Positions 8,761-17,550 of a stretch of 64,000 nucleotides of DNA are shown here, piece after piece (position 1 is the first letter of the stretch; each line of letters starts with the position of its first letter). Origin of the DNA: an uncultured Trueperaceae bacterium (GTDB lineage Bacteria; Deinococcota; Deinococci; Deinococcales; Trueperaceae); NCBI GenBank assembly GCA_937873495.1, contig CALMXZ010000003.1, positions 124,001-188,000 on the forward strand, written 5' to 3'. Under the pieces are notes generated by a model that saw nothing but the letters and a program-made list of their open reading frames with translations, did no database searches and was not told the origin of the DNA. The position numbers and the translations under genes are program-made.

Positions 8761-9489
8761 ATGACTGAGCGGCCGATGCCGGACGTGAACGGCGGTGTCA
8801 CCCTTGAGACGCTGGCCGATGGCGTCACCCTTGAGTCGCTGCCGGACGGTCTCGCCCTGAGGACGCCGGCCGGGCTCGTCGTGCGCGCGGCGGCCGAGCG
8901 CCTGGCCGGGCCGCGGCTCAAGGGCCGCGACCTCCTCGGCAAGGCCACGTTCGCGCGCGAAGGCGGCGACCCGGTCAGCGTGGTGGACGCCACCGCCGGC
9001 TTGGGCGCCGACGGGTTCCACCTCGCGGCCTTGGGCCACGCCGTGACGCTCATCGAACGCGAGCCCCTCATCCACGCGCTGCTCGCCGACACGCTCGCGC
9101 GGGCGCTCGCGGGCGCGCTCGGGCCGCGTGCCGAGGCCGCCGCCCGGCGGGTGACTCTGCACCTGGTCGATGCGCGCGTCTACCTCGCGACCGCCGAGCG
9201 GGCCCAGGTCGTGTACCTCGACCCGATGTTCCCCGAGCGCGGTAAGACGGCGCTGCCAGGTAAGGCCATGGCGCTCTTCAGGGAGCAGCTGCATCCGCGG
9301 GAAGCGCGTGAGGCCGAGGAGGCCGGGCTCCTGCTCGCTGCCCGCCGGCACGCGGCGCGGCGCGTCGTCGTGAAGCGCCCACTGCGTGCTCCGCCGCTCG
9401 GCGGGGTAGCTCCGAGCGGAGCGCTGAGCGGCACCACCGTGCGTTTCGACCTTTACGCGGCGCTGGTCCAGGGCGCCGGCCGCGGGTGA
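8761..9489 (+). CDS. rsmJ: RsmJ-like class I SAM methyltransferase (16S rRNA guanine-N2 methyltransferase family)
   Basis: 242 residues. It matches the UPF0341/RsmJ pattern: SAM-binding motif I VDATAGLGADGFHLAALG, an acidic motif II (LIERE), motif IV YLDPMFPERGKTALPGKAM, and the distinctive C-terminal RRVVVKRP..APPLGG..PSGALSGTTVRFDLY. In E. coli RsmJ methylates G1516 of 16S rRNA; assignment here is by motif order, target unproven. The ATG at 8761 lies 7 nt after TAGCAT (8748-8753) with no ribosome-binding site, so translation is likely leaderless. The first ~25 residues contain two near-identical GVTLE(T/S)L(A/P)DG units. Confidence 0.85.
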   Translation: MTERPMPDVNGGVTLETLADGVTLESLPDGLALRTPAGLVVRAAAERLAGPRLKGRDLLGKATFAREGGDPVSVVDATAGLGADGFHLAALGHAVTLIEREPLIHALLADTLARALAGALGPRAEAAARRVTLHLVDARVYLATAERAQVVYLDPMFPERGKTALPGKAMALFREQLHPREAREAEEAGLLLAARRHAARRVVVKRPLRAPPLGGVAPSGALSGTTVRFDLYAALVQGAGRG

Positions 9490-9553
9490 AGATGGAGCAC
9501 TGAGTGCCGCCGCCGCAGCTGGGGCGGCGGCAACCGAGGGAGTTGAGGTCGCC

Positions 9554-10408
9554 ATGGGATCGGACAACGACGCGCGTCAGCCAGGATCGAGCGTCCCCAA
9601 GAAGGTCGCGGTGCTCGGAGCCGGCACGATGGGTGGCGGGATCGCCACCAGCCTGCTGGTCGGCGGTCACGCCGTCGGCCTCTTCGACACCAGGGCCGAG
9701 GCCCTGAGCGCCGCGGCCGGGCGGGCGGCCAAGCGGGCCGCCGAGGCCGTCGCCGCCGGGAAGCTGACGACCACCAGCGACCTCGCGGAGGCGGTGGCAG
9801 GCGCCGACTTCGTCATCGAGGCGGTCCCGGAGCTCCTCGAGCTGAAGCGCGACCTCTTCGCTACCGTCGACGCGCTCGTGCCTGACCACGCGGTACTTGC
9901 CACCAACACGAGCGAGCTGTCCGTCACCGCCATCGCCGCCGCCACGAGGCGCCCGGCGAGCGTCGTCGGTATGCACTGGTTCAACCCGCCGGAGCGCATG
10001 GCACTCGTGGAGGTCGTGCGCGCGGCGCAGACGTCGGAAGCGACCCTGGTCGCAACGCTCGCGTTGGCGGCGAGCTGCGGCAAGGAGACGGTCGTCGTCC
10101 AGGACCGCCAAGGGTTCGTGACCACCAGGGCCGTGGCGGCGCTCCTGCTCGAGGGCGTGCGGATGCTGGAGGAGGGCGTGGCCGCACCGGCTGACATCGA
10201 CAAGGCGGTCAAGCTGGGCCTCAACCATCCCATGGGCCCGCTCGAGCTCTCGGACCTCATCGGGCTCGATACCGTGCTGCTCATCGCGGACTCGCTCAAG
10301 GACGCGCTGGGTGAGCGCTTCCTCGCCCCACAGACGTTGCGCAAGCTCGTCGAGGCAGGCCACCTCGGTCGCAAGTCAGGACGCGGCTTTTACGAGTACG
10401 GCGGCTAG
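9554..10408 (+). CDS. 3-hydroxybutyryl-CoA dehydrogenase family protein
   Basis: 284 residues, the length of a stand-alone 3-hydroxyacyl-CoA dehydrogenase. An NAD-binding Rossmann motif GAGTMGGGIA sits near residues 21-30 after a short extension. VIEAVPELLELK and ATNTSELSVTAIAAATRRP follow. The catalytic dyad is His in GMHWFNPPERM and Glu in the acidic segment just after it. The C-terminal dimerisation domain carries NHPMGPLELSDLIGLD and ends in GRGFYEY. It oxidises (S)-3-hydroxyacyl-CoA in beta-oxidation or butanoate metabolism. Gene follows the methyltransferase on the same strand with a weak GAGGT site before ATG 9554. Confidence 0.92.
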   Translation: MGSDNDARQPGSSVPKKVAVLGAGTMGGGIATSLLVGGHAVGLFDTRAEALSAAAGRAAKRAAEAVAAGKLTTTSDLAEAVAGADFVIEAVPELLELKRDLFATVDALVPDHAVLATNTSELSVTAIAAATRRPASVVGMHWFNPPERMALVEVVRAAQTSEATLVATLALAASCGKETVVVQDRQGFVTTRAVAALLLEGVRMLEEGVAAPADIDKAVKLGLNHPMGPLELSDLIGLDTVLLIADSLKDALGERFLAPQTLRKLVEAGHLGRKSGRGFYEYGG

Positions 10409-10440
10409 CGCCGAGGCGTACCGCCGGCAGGGGAGAAGAG

Positions 10441-10464
10441 AACGCCTCCCGTGAGGGAGGCGTC
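10441..10464 (-). terminator. Hairpin terminator of the tRNA-Gln pair
   Basis: A perfect 8-bp stem CGCCTCCC / GGGAGGCG with a GTGA loop (10443-10462). Read on the minus strand it is followed by TTCTCTTCTCC, a pyrimidine tract, just past the 3' end of the first tRNA-Gln gene. Confidence 0.75.
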
Positions 10465-10465
10465 G

Positions 10466-10539
10466 TGGCTGGCCCACAGAGATTCGAACTCCGACCGACC
10501 GGACCAAAACCGGGTGTCCTGCCATTAGACGATGGGCCA
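10466..10539 (-). tRNA. tRNA-Gln (anticodon UUG)
   Basis: 74 nt with encoded CCA. The acceptor stem TGGCCCA pairs with TGGGCCA, discriminator G, then CCA. The anticodon loop TTTTGGT gives UUG. The T-arm has the usual GTTCGAAT loop. The top of the anticodon stem has a C-U mismatch. It is the distal member of a tandem Gln pair reading CAA/CAG. Confidence 0.95.
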
Positions 10540-10602
10540 TCGTCACCGTTGTCGTACGCGCATGGCTCGCGCTTTCGCAAGGATGCGGCCCCGGGCGGCG
10601 GT

Positions 10603-10676
10603 TGGCTGGCCCACTAGGATTCGAACCTAGACCGACGGAACCAGAATCCGTTGTCCTGCCATTAGACGATGGGCCA
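10603..10676 (-). tRNA. tRNA-Gln (anticodon CUG)
   Basis: 74 nt with encoded CCA and the same acceptor stem as its neighbour at 10466-10539. The anticodon stem ACGGA/TCCGT is perfect and the loop TTCTGGT gives CUG. It is transcribed first from the promoter at 10703-10731 on the minus strand. Confidence 0.95.
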
Positions 10677-10702
10677 ACATGGCGGCCCGAGGCGCATCTG
10701 GG

Positions 10703-10731
10703 AGTGTATGAGACGTGGCCTGACGCGTCAA
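10703..10731 (-). promoter_or_regulatory. Promoter of the tRNA-Gln pair
   Basis: Minus-strand TTGACG (10726-10731) and TACACT (10703-10708) are separated by exactly 17 nt, a near-consensus housekeeping promoter. It lies ~27 nt upstream of the tRNA-Gln(CUG) 5' end. Confidence 0.8.
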
Positions 10732-10780
10732 GGGAGGGCGGGCTAACGCTCGAGATGCCCCCGGCTTCGAGCGCTTACGG

Positions 10781-10786
10781 TATACT
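10781..10786 (+). promoter_or_regulatory. -10 box of the tRNA-Ser gene
   Basis: TATACT lies 45 nt upstream of the mature tRNA-Ser 5' end, so a short 5' leader would be removed by RNase P. No good -35 box was seen at 16-18 nt. Confidence 0.5.
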
Positions 10787-10831
10787 TCGCGAGCTTGGCA
10801 TGCCGGGCGCCGCGCCCGCATGCCGCACGTT

Positions 10832-10922
<91 letters not shown>

Positions 10923-10926
10923 CGTC

Positions 10927-10957
10927 ACGGCCGCCCTATAGGGCGGCCGTTCGCTTG
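10927..10957 (+). terminator. Terminator after tRNA-Ser
   Basis: A perfect 10-bp stem ACGGCCGCCC / GGGCGGCCGT around a TATA loop, followed by TCGCTT. It begins 5 nt after the tRNA-Ser CCA. Confidence 0.8.
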
Positions 10958-11015
10958 CGCCTCAGGGCCGGCCGCATGACTCGCTGACCGGGCCGCCACG
11001 AAAGGAACTACGAAG

Positions 11016-11642
11016 ATGGCCGTCACGGTAGTCGACCACCCGCTCGTGCAGCACAAGCTCTCCATCCTGCGCGACAAGGAGACGAGCGTCAGGGAGTTCA
11101 GGGCGCTCTGCCAGGAGCTCACGATGCTGATGGCCTTCGAGGCCATGCGCGACCTCGAGCTGGAGGACGCGACGGTCGAGACGCCGGTCGCCTTGGCCCA
11201 TGTCAAGCGCCTGGCGGGCAAGAAGCTCGCTCTCATCGGCATCCTGCGCGCCGGCCTCGTGATGGTGGACGGCATCCTCGCGCTCATGCCGACGGCGCGT
11301 GTCGGCCACATCGGCCTCTACCGCGATCCCGACACCCTCAAGCCGGTCCAGTACTACTCCAAGCTGCCGAGCGACGTGGGAGAGCGCGACGTCTTCCTCC
11401 TCGACCCCATGCTCGCCACCGGTGGCAGCGCCGCCGCCGCCATCCAGGTGCTAAAGGAGAAGGGCGCCACGCGCATCAGGCTCCTGTGCATCATCGCCGC
11501 GCCGGAGGGCATAAAGACCGTGGTCGACGCCCATCCCGACGTCGACATCATCGTGGCCGCGCGCGACGAGCGCCTCAACGACCACGGCTACATCGTCCCA
11601 GGACTCGGGGACGCCGGCGACCGTCTGTACGGCACCCGCTGA
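11016..11642 (+). CDS. upp: Uracil phosphoribosyltransferase
   Basis: 208 residues, the typical Upp length. It converts uracil and PRPP to UMP in pyrimidine salvage. Family marks are the N-terminal [22 protein letters not shown], the PRPP-binding loop [16 protein letters not shown], and the C-terminal uracil-binding [12 protein letters not shown](L)YGT. The start ATG has an AAAGGAAC ribosome-binding site. The gene follows tRNA-Ser and its terminator, so it should have its own promoter, which I could not place with confidence. Confidence 0.96.
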   Translation: MAVTVVDHPLVQHKLSILRDKETSVREFRALCQELTMLMAFEAMRDLELEDATVETPVALAHVKRLAGKKLALIGILRAGLVMVDGILALMPTARVGHIGLYRDPDTLKPVQYYSKLPSDVGERDVFLLDPMLATGGSAAAAIQVLKEKGATRIRLLCIIAAPEGIKTVVDAHPDVDIIVAARDERLNDHGYIVPGLGDAGDRLYGTR

Positions 11643-11735
11643 GCGCCAGCGGCGCGAGCCGCGTGGTGCGACCGGTGGCGCCCTCTGGACGGACACGGGC
11701 CGCCTGATGTCCGCTCGGCTCCGTTCAGCACACTC

Positions 11736-11757
11736 ATGAGGCCCTTACCGGCCTCAT
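11736..11757. repeat. Inverted repeat abutting the wecA -10 box
   Basis: ATGAGGCC and GGCCTCAT form a perfect 8-bp inverted repeat with a 6-nt loop. It ends immediately before TAGAAT (11758-11763), the probable -10 of the next gene. It could be the upp terminator or an operator in the promoter spacer. Confidence 0.55.
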
Positions 11758-11770
11758 TAGAATGGTTGGT

Positions 11771-12871
11771 GTGCGCGGTACCCTCCTCCTCTTCCTGCCC
11801 CTAGCCATCACGGCCTTCGTCGTCGCCTTCGGCGCCGTCCTCTGGCTCGTACCGCGCGTGCGAGCGTTCGCCTTGCGCATCGGCGCCGTCCAGATCGGCG
11901 GCAGCGCGCACGGCGGGGGAGTGCGCCAGCACGACGGACGTGTCCCCAACATCGGCGGTATCGCCATCCTCGCCGGCTTCCTCGTCGCCATGCTGGCCGG
12001 TAGCCTCGTCGCGCCCCAGCTCATAGACGACTTCCGCGTCGAACTCCTTGCCATCGCGCTAGGCGGCGCCCTCATGACGCTGGTCGGCTTCATCGACGAC
12101 ATGTGGGAGGTCCCGCCCCCGCTCCGACTCGCCACGCAGGTCGTCGCGGCGGGCATCCTGGTCGTCAACGGCGTGCGCATCCGCTTCGTAACGGACTACT
12201 TCGGGGCAAGCACGTTCCTGTTCATCCCGGAGACGCTCTCCGTGCTCGTCACGATCCTGTGGGTGGTCGGGTTCACCAACGCTTTCAATTTCATCGACGG
12301 CTTGGACGGGCTCTCCTCCGGCATCGCGGCCATCTCAAGCATGAGCCTGCTGGCCGTGGCGGTCCAGTTCGACGATCGGGGTGGGGCGGTCTTGCTCCTC
12401 GCCGCGCTCGCCGGGTCGGCCCTCGCGTTCCTGCGCTACAACTTCGGCCCGGCCACCATCACGATGGGTGACTCGGGCGCCTACCTGCTCGGCTACGTCC
12501 TCGCGGCCGTCAGCGTCCTCGGGGCGCTGAAGGTGACGGCGGCCATCTCCGTCGTCGCCCCGATCCTCGTACTCGCCCTGCCCGTCGTGAACATCACCCA
12601 GGTGACGCTCAGGCGGCTGCGCCGCGGCAGCTCACCCGCCCTGGCCAGCAACGACCACATCCACGACATCATCAGGGCGCGCTCCGGGTCGAAGCGCTTC
12701 ACGGTCGTGCTCCTTTGGACGGCGACCCTCATCCTCGGCGTGGTCGGCATGCTCCTCTCCAGCACGCCGCCCGTCCTGACCCTGCTCACCCTCATCGTCA
12801 CGGTCGTCGCCATCGCCGCCGTCTCGCTGCTGCGCCTGGCGGAGGTGCGTCGCGCCGGGTCGCACGCGTGA
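11771..12871 (+). CDS. wecA: Undecaprenyl-phosphate GlcNAc-1-phosphate transferase (WecA/TagO-type)
   Basis: 366 residues, a polytopic membrane protein of the MraY/WecA polyprenyl-phosphate hexose-1-phosphate transferase family with about ten hydrophobic segments. Diagnostic loops are VPNIGGIAI, the Asp-rich [36 protein letters not shown] and the late cytoplasmic HIHDIIR. It loads UndP with a sugar phosphate to start wall-polymer or surface-glycan synthesis. TAGAAT at 11758-11763 stands 7 nt before GTG 11771, which I take as a leaderless start; ATG 11762 overlaps the box. The last 4 nt overlap wecB, the enzyme acting on UDP-GlcNAc. Confidence 0.9.
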   Translation: MRGTLLLFLPLAITAFVVAFGAVLWLVPRVRAFALRIGAVQIGGSAHGGGVRQHDGRVPNIGGIAILAGFLVAMLAGSLVAPQLIDDFRVELLAIALGGALMTLVGFIDDMWEVPPPLRLATQVVAAGILVVNGVRIRFVTDYFGASTFLFIPETLSVLVTILWVVGFTNAFNFIDGLDGLSSGIAAISSMSLLAVAVQFDDRGGAVLLLAALAGSALAFLRYNFGPATITMGDSGAYLLGYVLAAVSVLGALKVTAAISVVAPILVLALPVVNITQVTLRRLRRGSSPALASNDHIHDIIRARSGSKRFTVVLLWTATLILGVVGMLLSSTPPVLTLLTLIVTVVAIAAVSLLRLAEVRRAGSHA

Positions 12872-14055
12872 GCCGTGCCGGTGCAGGCGGCCCGTCCGAC
12901 AGCCTGATCACGCCCCAAGGGCGGACCCCACGCGTGGTCGCCGCCTTCGGCACCCGCCCGGAGGCCAACAAGATGGCCCCCGTCGTGGCCGCGCTGGCCC
13001 GCACGCCGGGTATCGAAGCCCTGACGCTCGTGACGGGCCAACACCGCGAGCAGCTGGCTAGCTCGCTCGCCGCCTTCGGCCTCACCCCGGACGCCGACCT
13101 CGACGTCATGACCGAACGCCAGACGTTGCCTGGGCTGTTCGCCCGCATCGTGCCGGCCGCGGCGGCCGAGCTGGAGCGCCTGCGCGCGGACTACGTGCTC
13201 GTGCACGGCGACACGACCACGACGTTCGCCGTGGCTCTTGCCGCGCACCTCGTCGGCGTGCCGGTCGCGCACGTCGAGGCCGGTCTGCGCTCGTTCGACC
13301 TGTCCCAGCCCTTCCCGGAGGAGGCGAACCGCCGCCTGACGGACGTCCTGACGGACCTCGACCTGCCCCCTACCGACCTCGCCAAGCGCAACCTGCTCGC
13401 CGAGGGCAAGAGCGAGCGGCGCATGGTGGTGACGGGCAACACGGCCGTCGACGCCGTGCAGCACATGCGCAGGACCGCCAAGCTCCCGGCGCACCTGGGA
13501 GCCGGCCCCTTCGTCGCCGTGACCATGCACAGGCGGGAGAACCTCCCGCAGATGAGGGAGCTGGCCGGCGCGATCGCCGCCGTCGCCAAGGCCAACCCGC
13601 AGCGCCTCTTCGTCTACCCGGTTCACCTCAACCCGGCCGTGAGGGAGGCCGTCACCCCGGCCCTCTCGGGCCTGCCCAACGTGGTGCTCGACGAGCCGTA
13701 CGACTACGAGTCCATGTTGGCCCTGTTGGCCGCCGCCGATCTCATCGTCACCGACTCGGGTGGCCTGCAGGAGGAGGGTGCGGCGCTCGGCGTGCCCGTA
13801 GCCGTGTTGCGCAACGTCACCGAACGCCCGGAAGGCGTCGAAGCCGGCGTCCTGCGGCTCCTTGGCAACGAGCCGACGGCCGTCAGGGCCGGCTTGGAGG
13901 AGCTGCTCGCCGACCAGCGCTCGCTCGCCGCCATGCGCGCGAAGCCGAACCCGTACGGCGACGGGCGGGCGGGGGAGCGGATCGCCAAGGCCGTGGCGTG
14001 GCGCTTCGGGCTCGGCCTGCGACCAGAGGACTGGGTCTACGCGGGCCGCCCATGA
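12868..14055 (+). CDS. wecB: UDP-N-acetylglucosamine 2-epimerase (non-hydrolysing)
   Basis: 395 residues. It interconverts UDP-GlcNAc and UDP-ManNAc for surface polysaccharides. Motifs in order: [38 protein letters not shown] with [15 protein letters not shown] and TDSGGLQEE near the UDP-binding site. The GTG at 12868 overlaps the wecA stop as GTGA; upstream in-frame sequence lies inside wecA and is ignored. The pairing with wecA suggests a ManNAc-containing glycan pathway. The 3' end overlaps folP as ATGA. Confidence 0.94.
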   Translation: MSRAGAGGPSDSLITPQGRTPRVVAAFGTRPEANKMAPVVAALARTPGIEALTLVTGQHREQLASSLAAFGLTPDADLDVMTERQTLPGLFARIVPAAAAELERLRADYVLVHGDTTTTFAVALAAHLVGVPVAHVEAGLRSFDLSQPFPEEANRRLTDVLTDLDLPPTDLAKRNLLAEGKSERRMVVTGNTAVDAVQHMRRTAKLPAHLGAGPFVAVTMHRRENLPQMRELAGAIAAVAKANPQRLFVYPVHLNPAVREAVTPALSGLPNVVLDEPYDYESMLALLAAADLIVTDSGGLQEEGAALGVPVAVLRNVTERPEGVEAGVLRLLGNEPTAVRAGLEELLADQRSLAAMRAKPNPYGDGRAGERIAKAVAWRFGLGLRPEDWVYAGRP

Positions 14056-14912
14056 CCGGCGGCGCTCAGCATCGGTTGTCCTTCCGCCGCCCGCTGCCTG
14101 ACGGCTCCACCGTGCTCGAGTGGCGCGGCGCCGCCCTGGTCGGCATCGTCAACGTCACCCCCGACAGCTTCAGCGACGCCGGCGAGACCTTCGACGCCGA
14201 GGCGGCCGTCGCCGCCGGCCTGCGGCTGCGCGACGAGGGCGCCATGCTCCTTGACGTCGGCGGCGAGTCGACGCGCCCTGGCGCCCTGCCCGTCAGCCCG
14301 GAGGAGGAGGCGCGCCGGGTGCTGCCCGTGATCACCGGGCTCGTCGCGGCCGGCGCCGTCGTCAGCGTCGACACGCGCAAGGCCGAGGTCGCCGCCGCCG
14401 CGCTGGCGGCGGGCGCGGCCGTCGTCAACGACGTCGGCGGCCTGCGCGACCCCGCCATGCTGGCCGTCTGCGCCGCCGCCGGCGCGGCGGTCGTGATCAT
14501 GCACATGCAGGGCGAGCCTCGCACCATGCAGGCGGCGCCGGCGTACGCCGACGTCGTCGGTGAGGTCGAGCTGTTCTTGCTCCAGCGAGCCCGCCTGGCC
14601 GAGGCGGCCGGCCTGCCAGGCGTGGTGCTCGATCCCGGCATCGGCTTCGGCAAGGACCTGGAGCACAACCTGGCGCTGCTGCGCGCCACGGCACGCTTGG
14701 CGGACCACGGCTATCCGCTCATGGTCGGTGCGTCGCGCAAGGCCTTCATCGGACGCCTGGCGGGGGGAGCCGGCCCCGGGTCGCGCCTGCCGGGCACTCT
14801 CGCCGCGCACCTGGCCGCGGCGGCCGGCGGGGCGGCGCTGCTCCGCGTGCACGACGTCGCCGCGCACGCCCAGGCCCTCGCCGTCGCCGCGGCCGTGGCG
14901 GAGGAAGGGTGA
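14052..14912 (+). CDS. folP: Dihydropteroate synthase
   Basis: 286 residues, a TIM-barrel enzyme condensing 6-hydroxymethyl-dihydropterin diphosphate with p-aminobenzoate. It shows [65 protein letters not shown] and [11 protein letters not shown], which together bind pterin, diphosphate and pABA. The start ATG overlaps the wecB stop (ATGA). folK follows with a GTGA overlap, so consecutive folate-pathway enzymes are coupled. The first ~25 residues precede the core and are Arg-rich. Confidence 0.95.
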   Translation: MTGGAQHRLSFRRPLPDGSTVLEWRGAALVGIVNVTPDSFSDAGETFDAEAAVAAGLRLRDEGAMLLDVGGESTRPGALPVSPEEEARRVLPVITGLVAAGAVVSVDTRKAEVAAAALAAGAAVVNDVGGLRDPAMLAVCAAAGAAVVIMHMQGEPRTMQAAPAYADVVGEVELFLLQRARLAEAAGLPGVVLDPGIGFGKDLEHNLALLRATARLADHGYPLMVGASRKAFIGRLAGGAGPGSRLPGTLAAHLAAAAGGAALLRVHDVAAHAQALAVAAAVAEEG

Positions 14913-15484
14913 GCCCCGAGCGCGGCGCGGCGCCGGCGGGGGAGGCCGGAGCGGGCCACGGGCAGGCCCTGCCACGGTTGGGCGGTGGCAACGTGCGCGC
15001 CTACGTGGCGCTGGGGGCCAACCTCGGGGAACCCGCCGCGCAGTTCGGGCGCGCCGCGCGGGCGCTGGCCGCGCTCGCCCCGGTCCTGGGGCGTTCCAGG
15101 CTCTACTCCGGTCCGGCCGTCGGTGGCCCGAGCGGCCAACCGCCGTACCTCAACGCGGTCCTGGCGCTTGACGCGAGCGCGTTCGTCGGCAGGGAAGCCG
15201 ACCTCCTGGCCGTGCTCCTGGGCATCGAGCACGACTTGGGGCGCGTGCGGCGCGAACGGTGGGGCCCGCGCGTCATAGACCTCGACCTGCTGAGCGTCGG
15301 CGGGAGCGTCGTTCAGGGCCCGGTGCTGAGGCTGCCCCACCCCCGCCTCGAGGAGCGCGCGTTCGTGCTCGCGCCGCTCCTCGACCTGGACCCGGAGTGG
15401 CGGCACCCGCTGAGCGGCCGACGCGCTGCCGACGCGCTCGCCAAGCTGCCGATCACGCTTGCACCGAGCGCTGCGGCTTGGTGA
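14909..15484 (+). CDS. folK: 2-amino-4-hydroxy-6-hydroxymethyldihydropteridine diphosphokinase
   Basis: 191 residues. HPPK transfers pyrophosphate from ATP to 6-hydroxymethyl-dihydropterin, giving the FolP substrate. The core starts at ~residue 30 with YVALGANLGEP. It carries the YLNAVLALD strand, the ERWGPRVIDLDLL metal and ATP site, and LPHPRLEERAFVLAPL. An Ala/Gly-rich N-terminal extension of ~28 residues is unusual and may be a start-choice artefact, but the GTG at 14909 overlaps the folP stop as GTGA. folB was not found. Confidence 0.93.
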   Translation: MSPERGAAPAGEAGAGHGQALPRLGGGNVRAYVALGANLGEPAAQFGRAARALAALAPVLGRSRLYSGPAVGGPSGQPPYLNAVLALDASAFVGREADLLAVLLGIEHDLGRVRRERWGPRVIDLDLLSVGGSVVQGPVLRLPHPRLEERAFVLAPLLDLDPEWRHPLSGRRAADALAKLPITLAPSAAAW

Positions 15485-15634
15485 GGCGAGTTGCCCTGGC
15501 ACGTTTGGCGGCCCGAGCGACAGATGGCCGCGCGGAGCCGGACTCGGCCGCGTGAGCGCGGCGAGCCACCGCCCGGCCCTCCGACGCGCCCGCCCAGAGC
15601 CGGGGGTCGTGACGCTGGGTACACTGGGCGTTCG

Positions 15635-16369
15635 ATGCGACTGTTCGCCATCGCCGATCCCCACTTGTCGCGCGCGGCGCCCAAGCCGATGGACATCTTC
15701 GGTCCCGGTTGGCATGGGCACCCTACCGCCTTCTTCGACGGTTGGCGCAGGACGGTGGGGGAGGACGACCTCGTGCTCGTGCCCGGCGACATCTCCTGGG
15801 CCATGCGCTTCGAGGACGCCATGCTCGACCTGCAGGACCTCGCGGAGCTGCCTGGCAGGAAAGTGCTGCTGCGCGGCAACCACGACTACTGGTGGCCATC
15901 CATCAGCCGCCTCCGCCGGGAACTGCCCGAGGGGATGTGGGCGGTCCAGAACGACGCGCTGCAGGTCGGCGGGGTGGTCGTGTCAGGTACGCGCGGCTGG
16001 GTCTGCCCCGGCAGCCACGGCTTCACGGGGGAGGACCAACGCATCTACGACCGGGAGGTGGAACGCTTGCGGCTCTCGCTCGCCAACGCGGCCAGGCTCG
16101 AAGGCGCCTACCACGTCGTGATGCTCCACTTCCCGCCCACCAACGCGCGCCTCGAGCCGTCCGAACTGACCGACCTGATCATGGCGGCCAAGCCCGACGC
16201 GCTCGTGTTCGGACACGTGCACGGCGAGGAGCCGCAGGGCATCCTCGCTCGGCTGGGTGAGGTGCAGGTGCACTTCGTGGCGGCGGACGCGCTGCGTTTC
16301 CAGCCCAAGCTCATCGCGGAGCTGCCGGCGGGCGCCCCAGCAGCGCCCCACGCCGGGGGCGCCGCGTGA
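15635..16369 (+). CDS. Calcineurin-like metallophosphoesterase
   Basis: 244 residues with all metal-site motifs in order: ADPHL (D-x-H), PGDISWAM, RGNHDYWW, MLHFPP and GHVHGEE. The WW after GNHDY and the HFPPTN segment resemble a phosphohydrolase group common in Firmicutes and Deinococcota with unknown substrate. A TACACT box (15620-15625) lies 9 nt before the ATG, with no ribosome-binding site. It overlaps ackA by 4 nt (GTGA) and heads a four-gene cluster with ackA, a ROK kinase and a DUF2179 protein. Cytoplasmic; substrate cannot be inferred. Confidence 0.88.
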   Translation: MRLFAIADPHLSRAAPKPMDIFGPGWHGHPTAFFDGWRRTVGEDDLVLVPGDISWAMRFEDAMLDLQDLAELPGRKVLLRGNHDYWWPSISRLRRELPEGMWAVQNDALQVGGVVVSGTRGWVCPGSHGFTGEDQRIYDREVERLRLSLANAARLEGAYHVVMLHFPPTNARLEPSELTDLIMAAKPDALVFGHVHGEEPQGILARLGEVQVHFVAADALRFQPKLIAELPAGAPAAPHAGGAA

Positions 16370-17550
16370 GCGCCGCCGGCGCGGGTCCGACCGGGCAGCA
16401 GGTGCTCGTCGTCAACGCGGGCAGCTCGAGCCTGAAGATGAAGCTGTTCCCCCAGGGAGCGGCGCTGTTGGTGGAGCGCATCGGTGGCGCGACGGCCGCC
16501 AAGGCGACGTTCACGCTGCTGGAACCGCCGCGCCTCCAGGACCACGCCGCGGCCTTCGCCTTCGCCCTCGACGTCTACTCCCGGGGCGTGCCCGGGTTCG
16601 CGCCCGCCGCCGTCGGCCACCGCGTCGTCCACGGCGGCACGCGCTTCGTCGCCCCAACCCTCGTCACGCCCGAGGTGGAGGTCGAGATCGACCGGTTGAG
16701 CCGCCTCGCGCCGCTGCACAACCCCGGGAACCTCGCCGCCTTGCGCGCCGCGCTCGCCGCCCTGCCGGGCGTGCCGCAGGTCGCGGTGTTCGACACGGCC
16801 TTCCACGCCACCCTGCCACCGCGCGCCTACCTCTACGGGCTCCCGCTCTCCTACGCCGAAGACGGCGTGAGGCGCTACGGTTTCCACGGTCCGAGCCACG
16901 ACTTCGTGTCGCGCCGCGCCGGCGAGCTCCTCGGGTGTGATCGCTCCGAGCTGCGCATCGTCACGCTGCACCTCGGCAACGGCGCCAGCGCGGCGGCCGT
17001 TAACCGTGGCCGGTCGGTCGACACGAGCATGGGCTTCACGCCGATGGAGGGGCTGCTGATGGGCACAAGGAGCGGCGACATCGACCCTGGCGTGGTGCTC
17101 TACCTGCTGCGCGAGGGCGCGAGCGTCGCCGAGGTGGACGACCTGCTCAACAAGGGCTCCGGGCTCAAGGGCATGTCGGGGGTCTCGAACGACGTCAGGG
17201 ACGTGAGCGCCGCGGCCGCGGCCGGCGCCGCCGGCGCGCTGGCGGCGCTCGAGGTGTTCGCCTACCGCGTGCGCAAGGTGGTAGGCGCCTACGCGGCGGT
17301 GCTCGGCGGGCTGGACGCCGTCGTGTTCACCGGCGGCATCGGCGAGAACTCAGCGGCCCTTCGCGCGGCCGCGCTCGACGGGCTAGAGTTCCTCGGTGTC
17401 ACGGTAGACGAGGCCAGGAACGCGCGCGGCGAGACGACCATCAACGTCGAGGGCGCGAGCGTCGCCGTGCTGGTGGTACCGACCGACGAGGAACTGATGA
17501 TCGCGGACGCCGCGGCTACGGTCCTGCGCGGTTCGCACGAGGAGAGTTGA
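16366..17550 (+). CDS. ackA: Acetate kinase
   Basis: 394 residues, ASKHA-fold acetate kinase (acetate + ATP to acetyl phosphate). It has the N-terminal VNAGSSSLKM, GHRVVHGG, the substrate loop APLHNP, FDTAFHATLP, RYGFHGPSHDFV, LHLGNGASA, DTSMGFTPMEGLLMGTRSGDIDP and FTGGIGENSA. These include the catalytic Asp/Arg residues of the family. The start GTG overlaps the phosphoesterase stop. Butyrate kinases share the fold, but the FTPLEG-type loop favours acetate kinase. No phosphotransacetylase is visible here. Confidence 0.94.
   Translation: MSAAGAGPTGQQVLVVNAGSSSLKMKLFPQGAALLVERIGGATAAKATFTLLEPPRLQDHAAAFAFALDVYSRGVPGFAPAAVGHRVVHGGTRFVAPTLVTPEVEVEIDRLSRLAPLHNPGNLAALRAALAALPGVPQVAVFDTAFHATLPPRAYLYGLPLSYAEDGVRRYGFHGPSHDFVSRRAGELLGCDRSELRIVTLHLGNGASAAAVNRGRSVDTSMGFTPMEGLLMGTRSGDIDPGVVLYLLREGASVAEVDDLLNKGSGLKGMSGVSNDVRDVSAAAAAGAAGALAALEVFAYRVRKVVGAYAAVLGGLDAVVFTGGIGENSAALRAAALDGLEFLGVTVDEARNARGETTINVEGASVAVLVVPTDEELMIADAAATVLRGSHEES

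Noticed and set aside
10466-10676. Duplicated ~74-bp sequence
   Set aside because: Explained by two tRNA-Gln genes with different anticodons.
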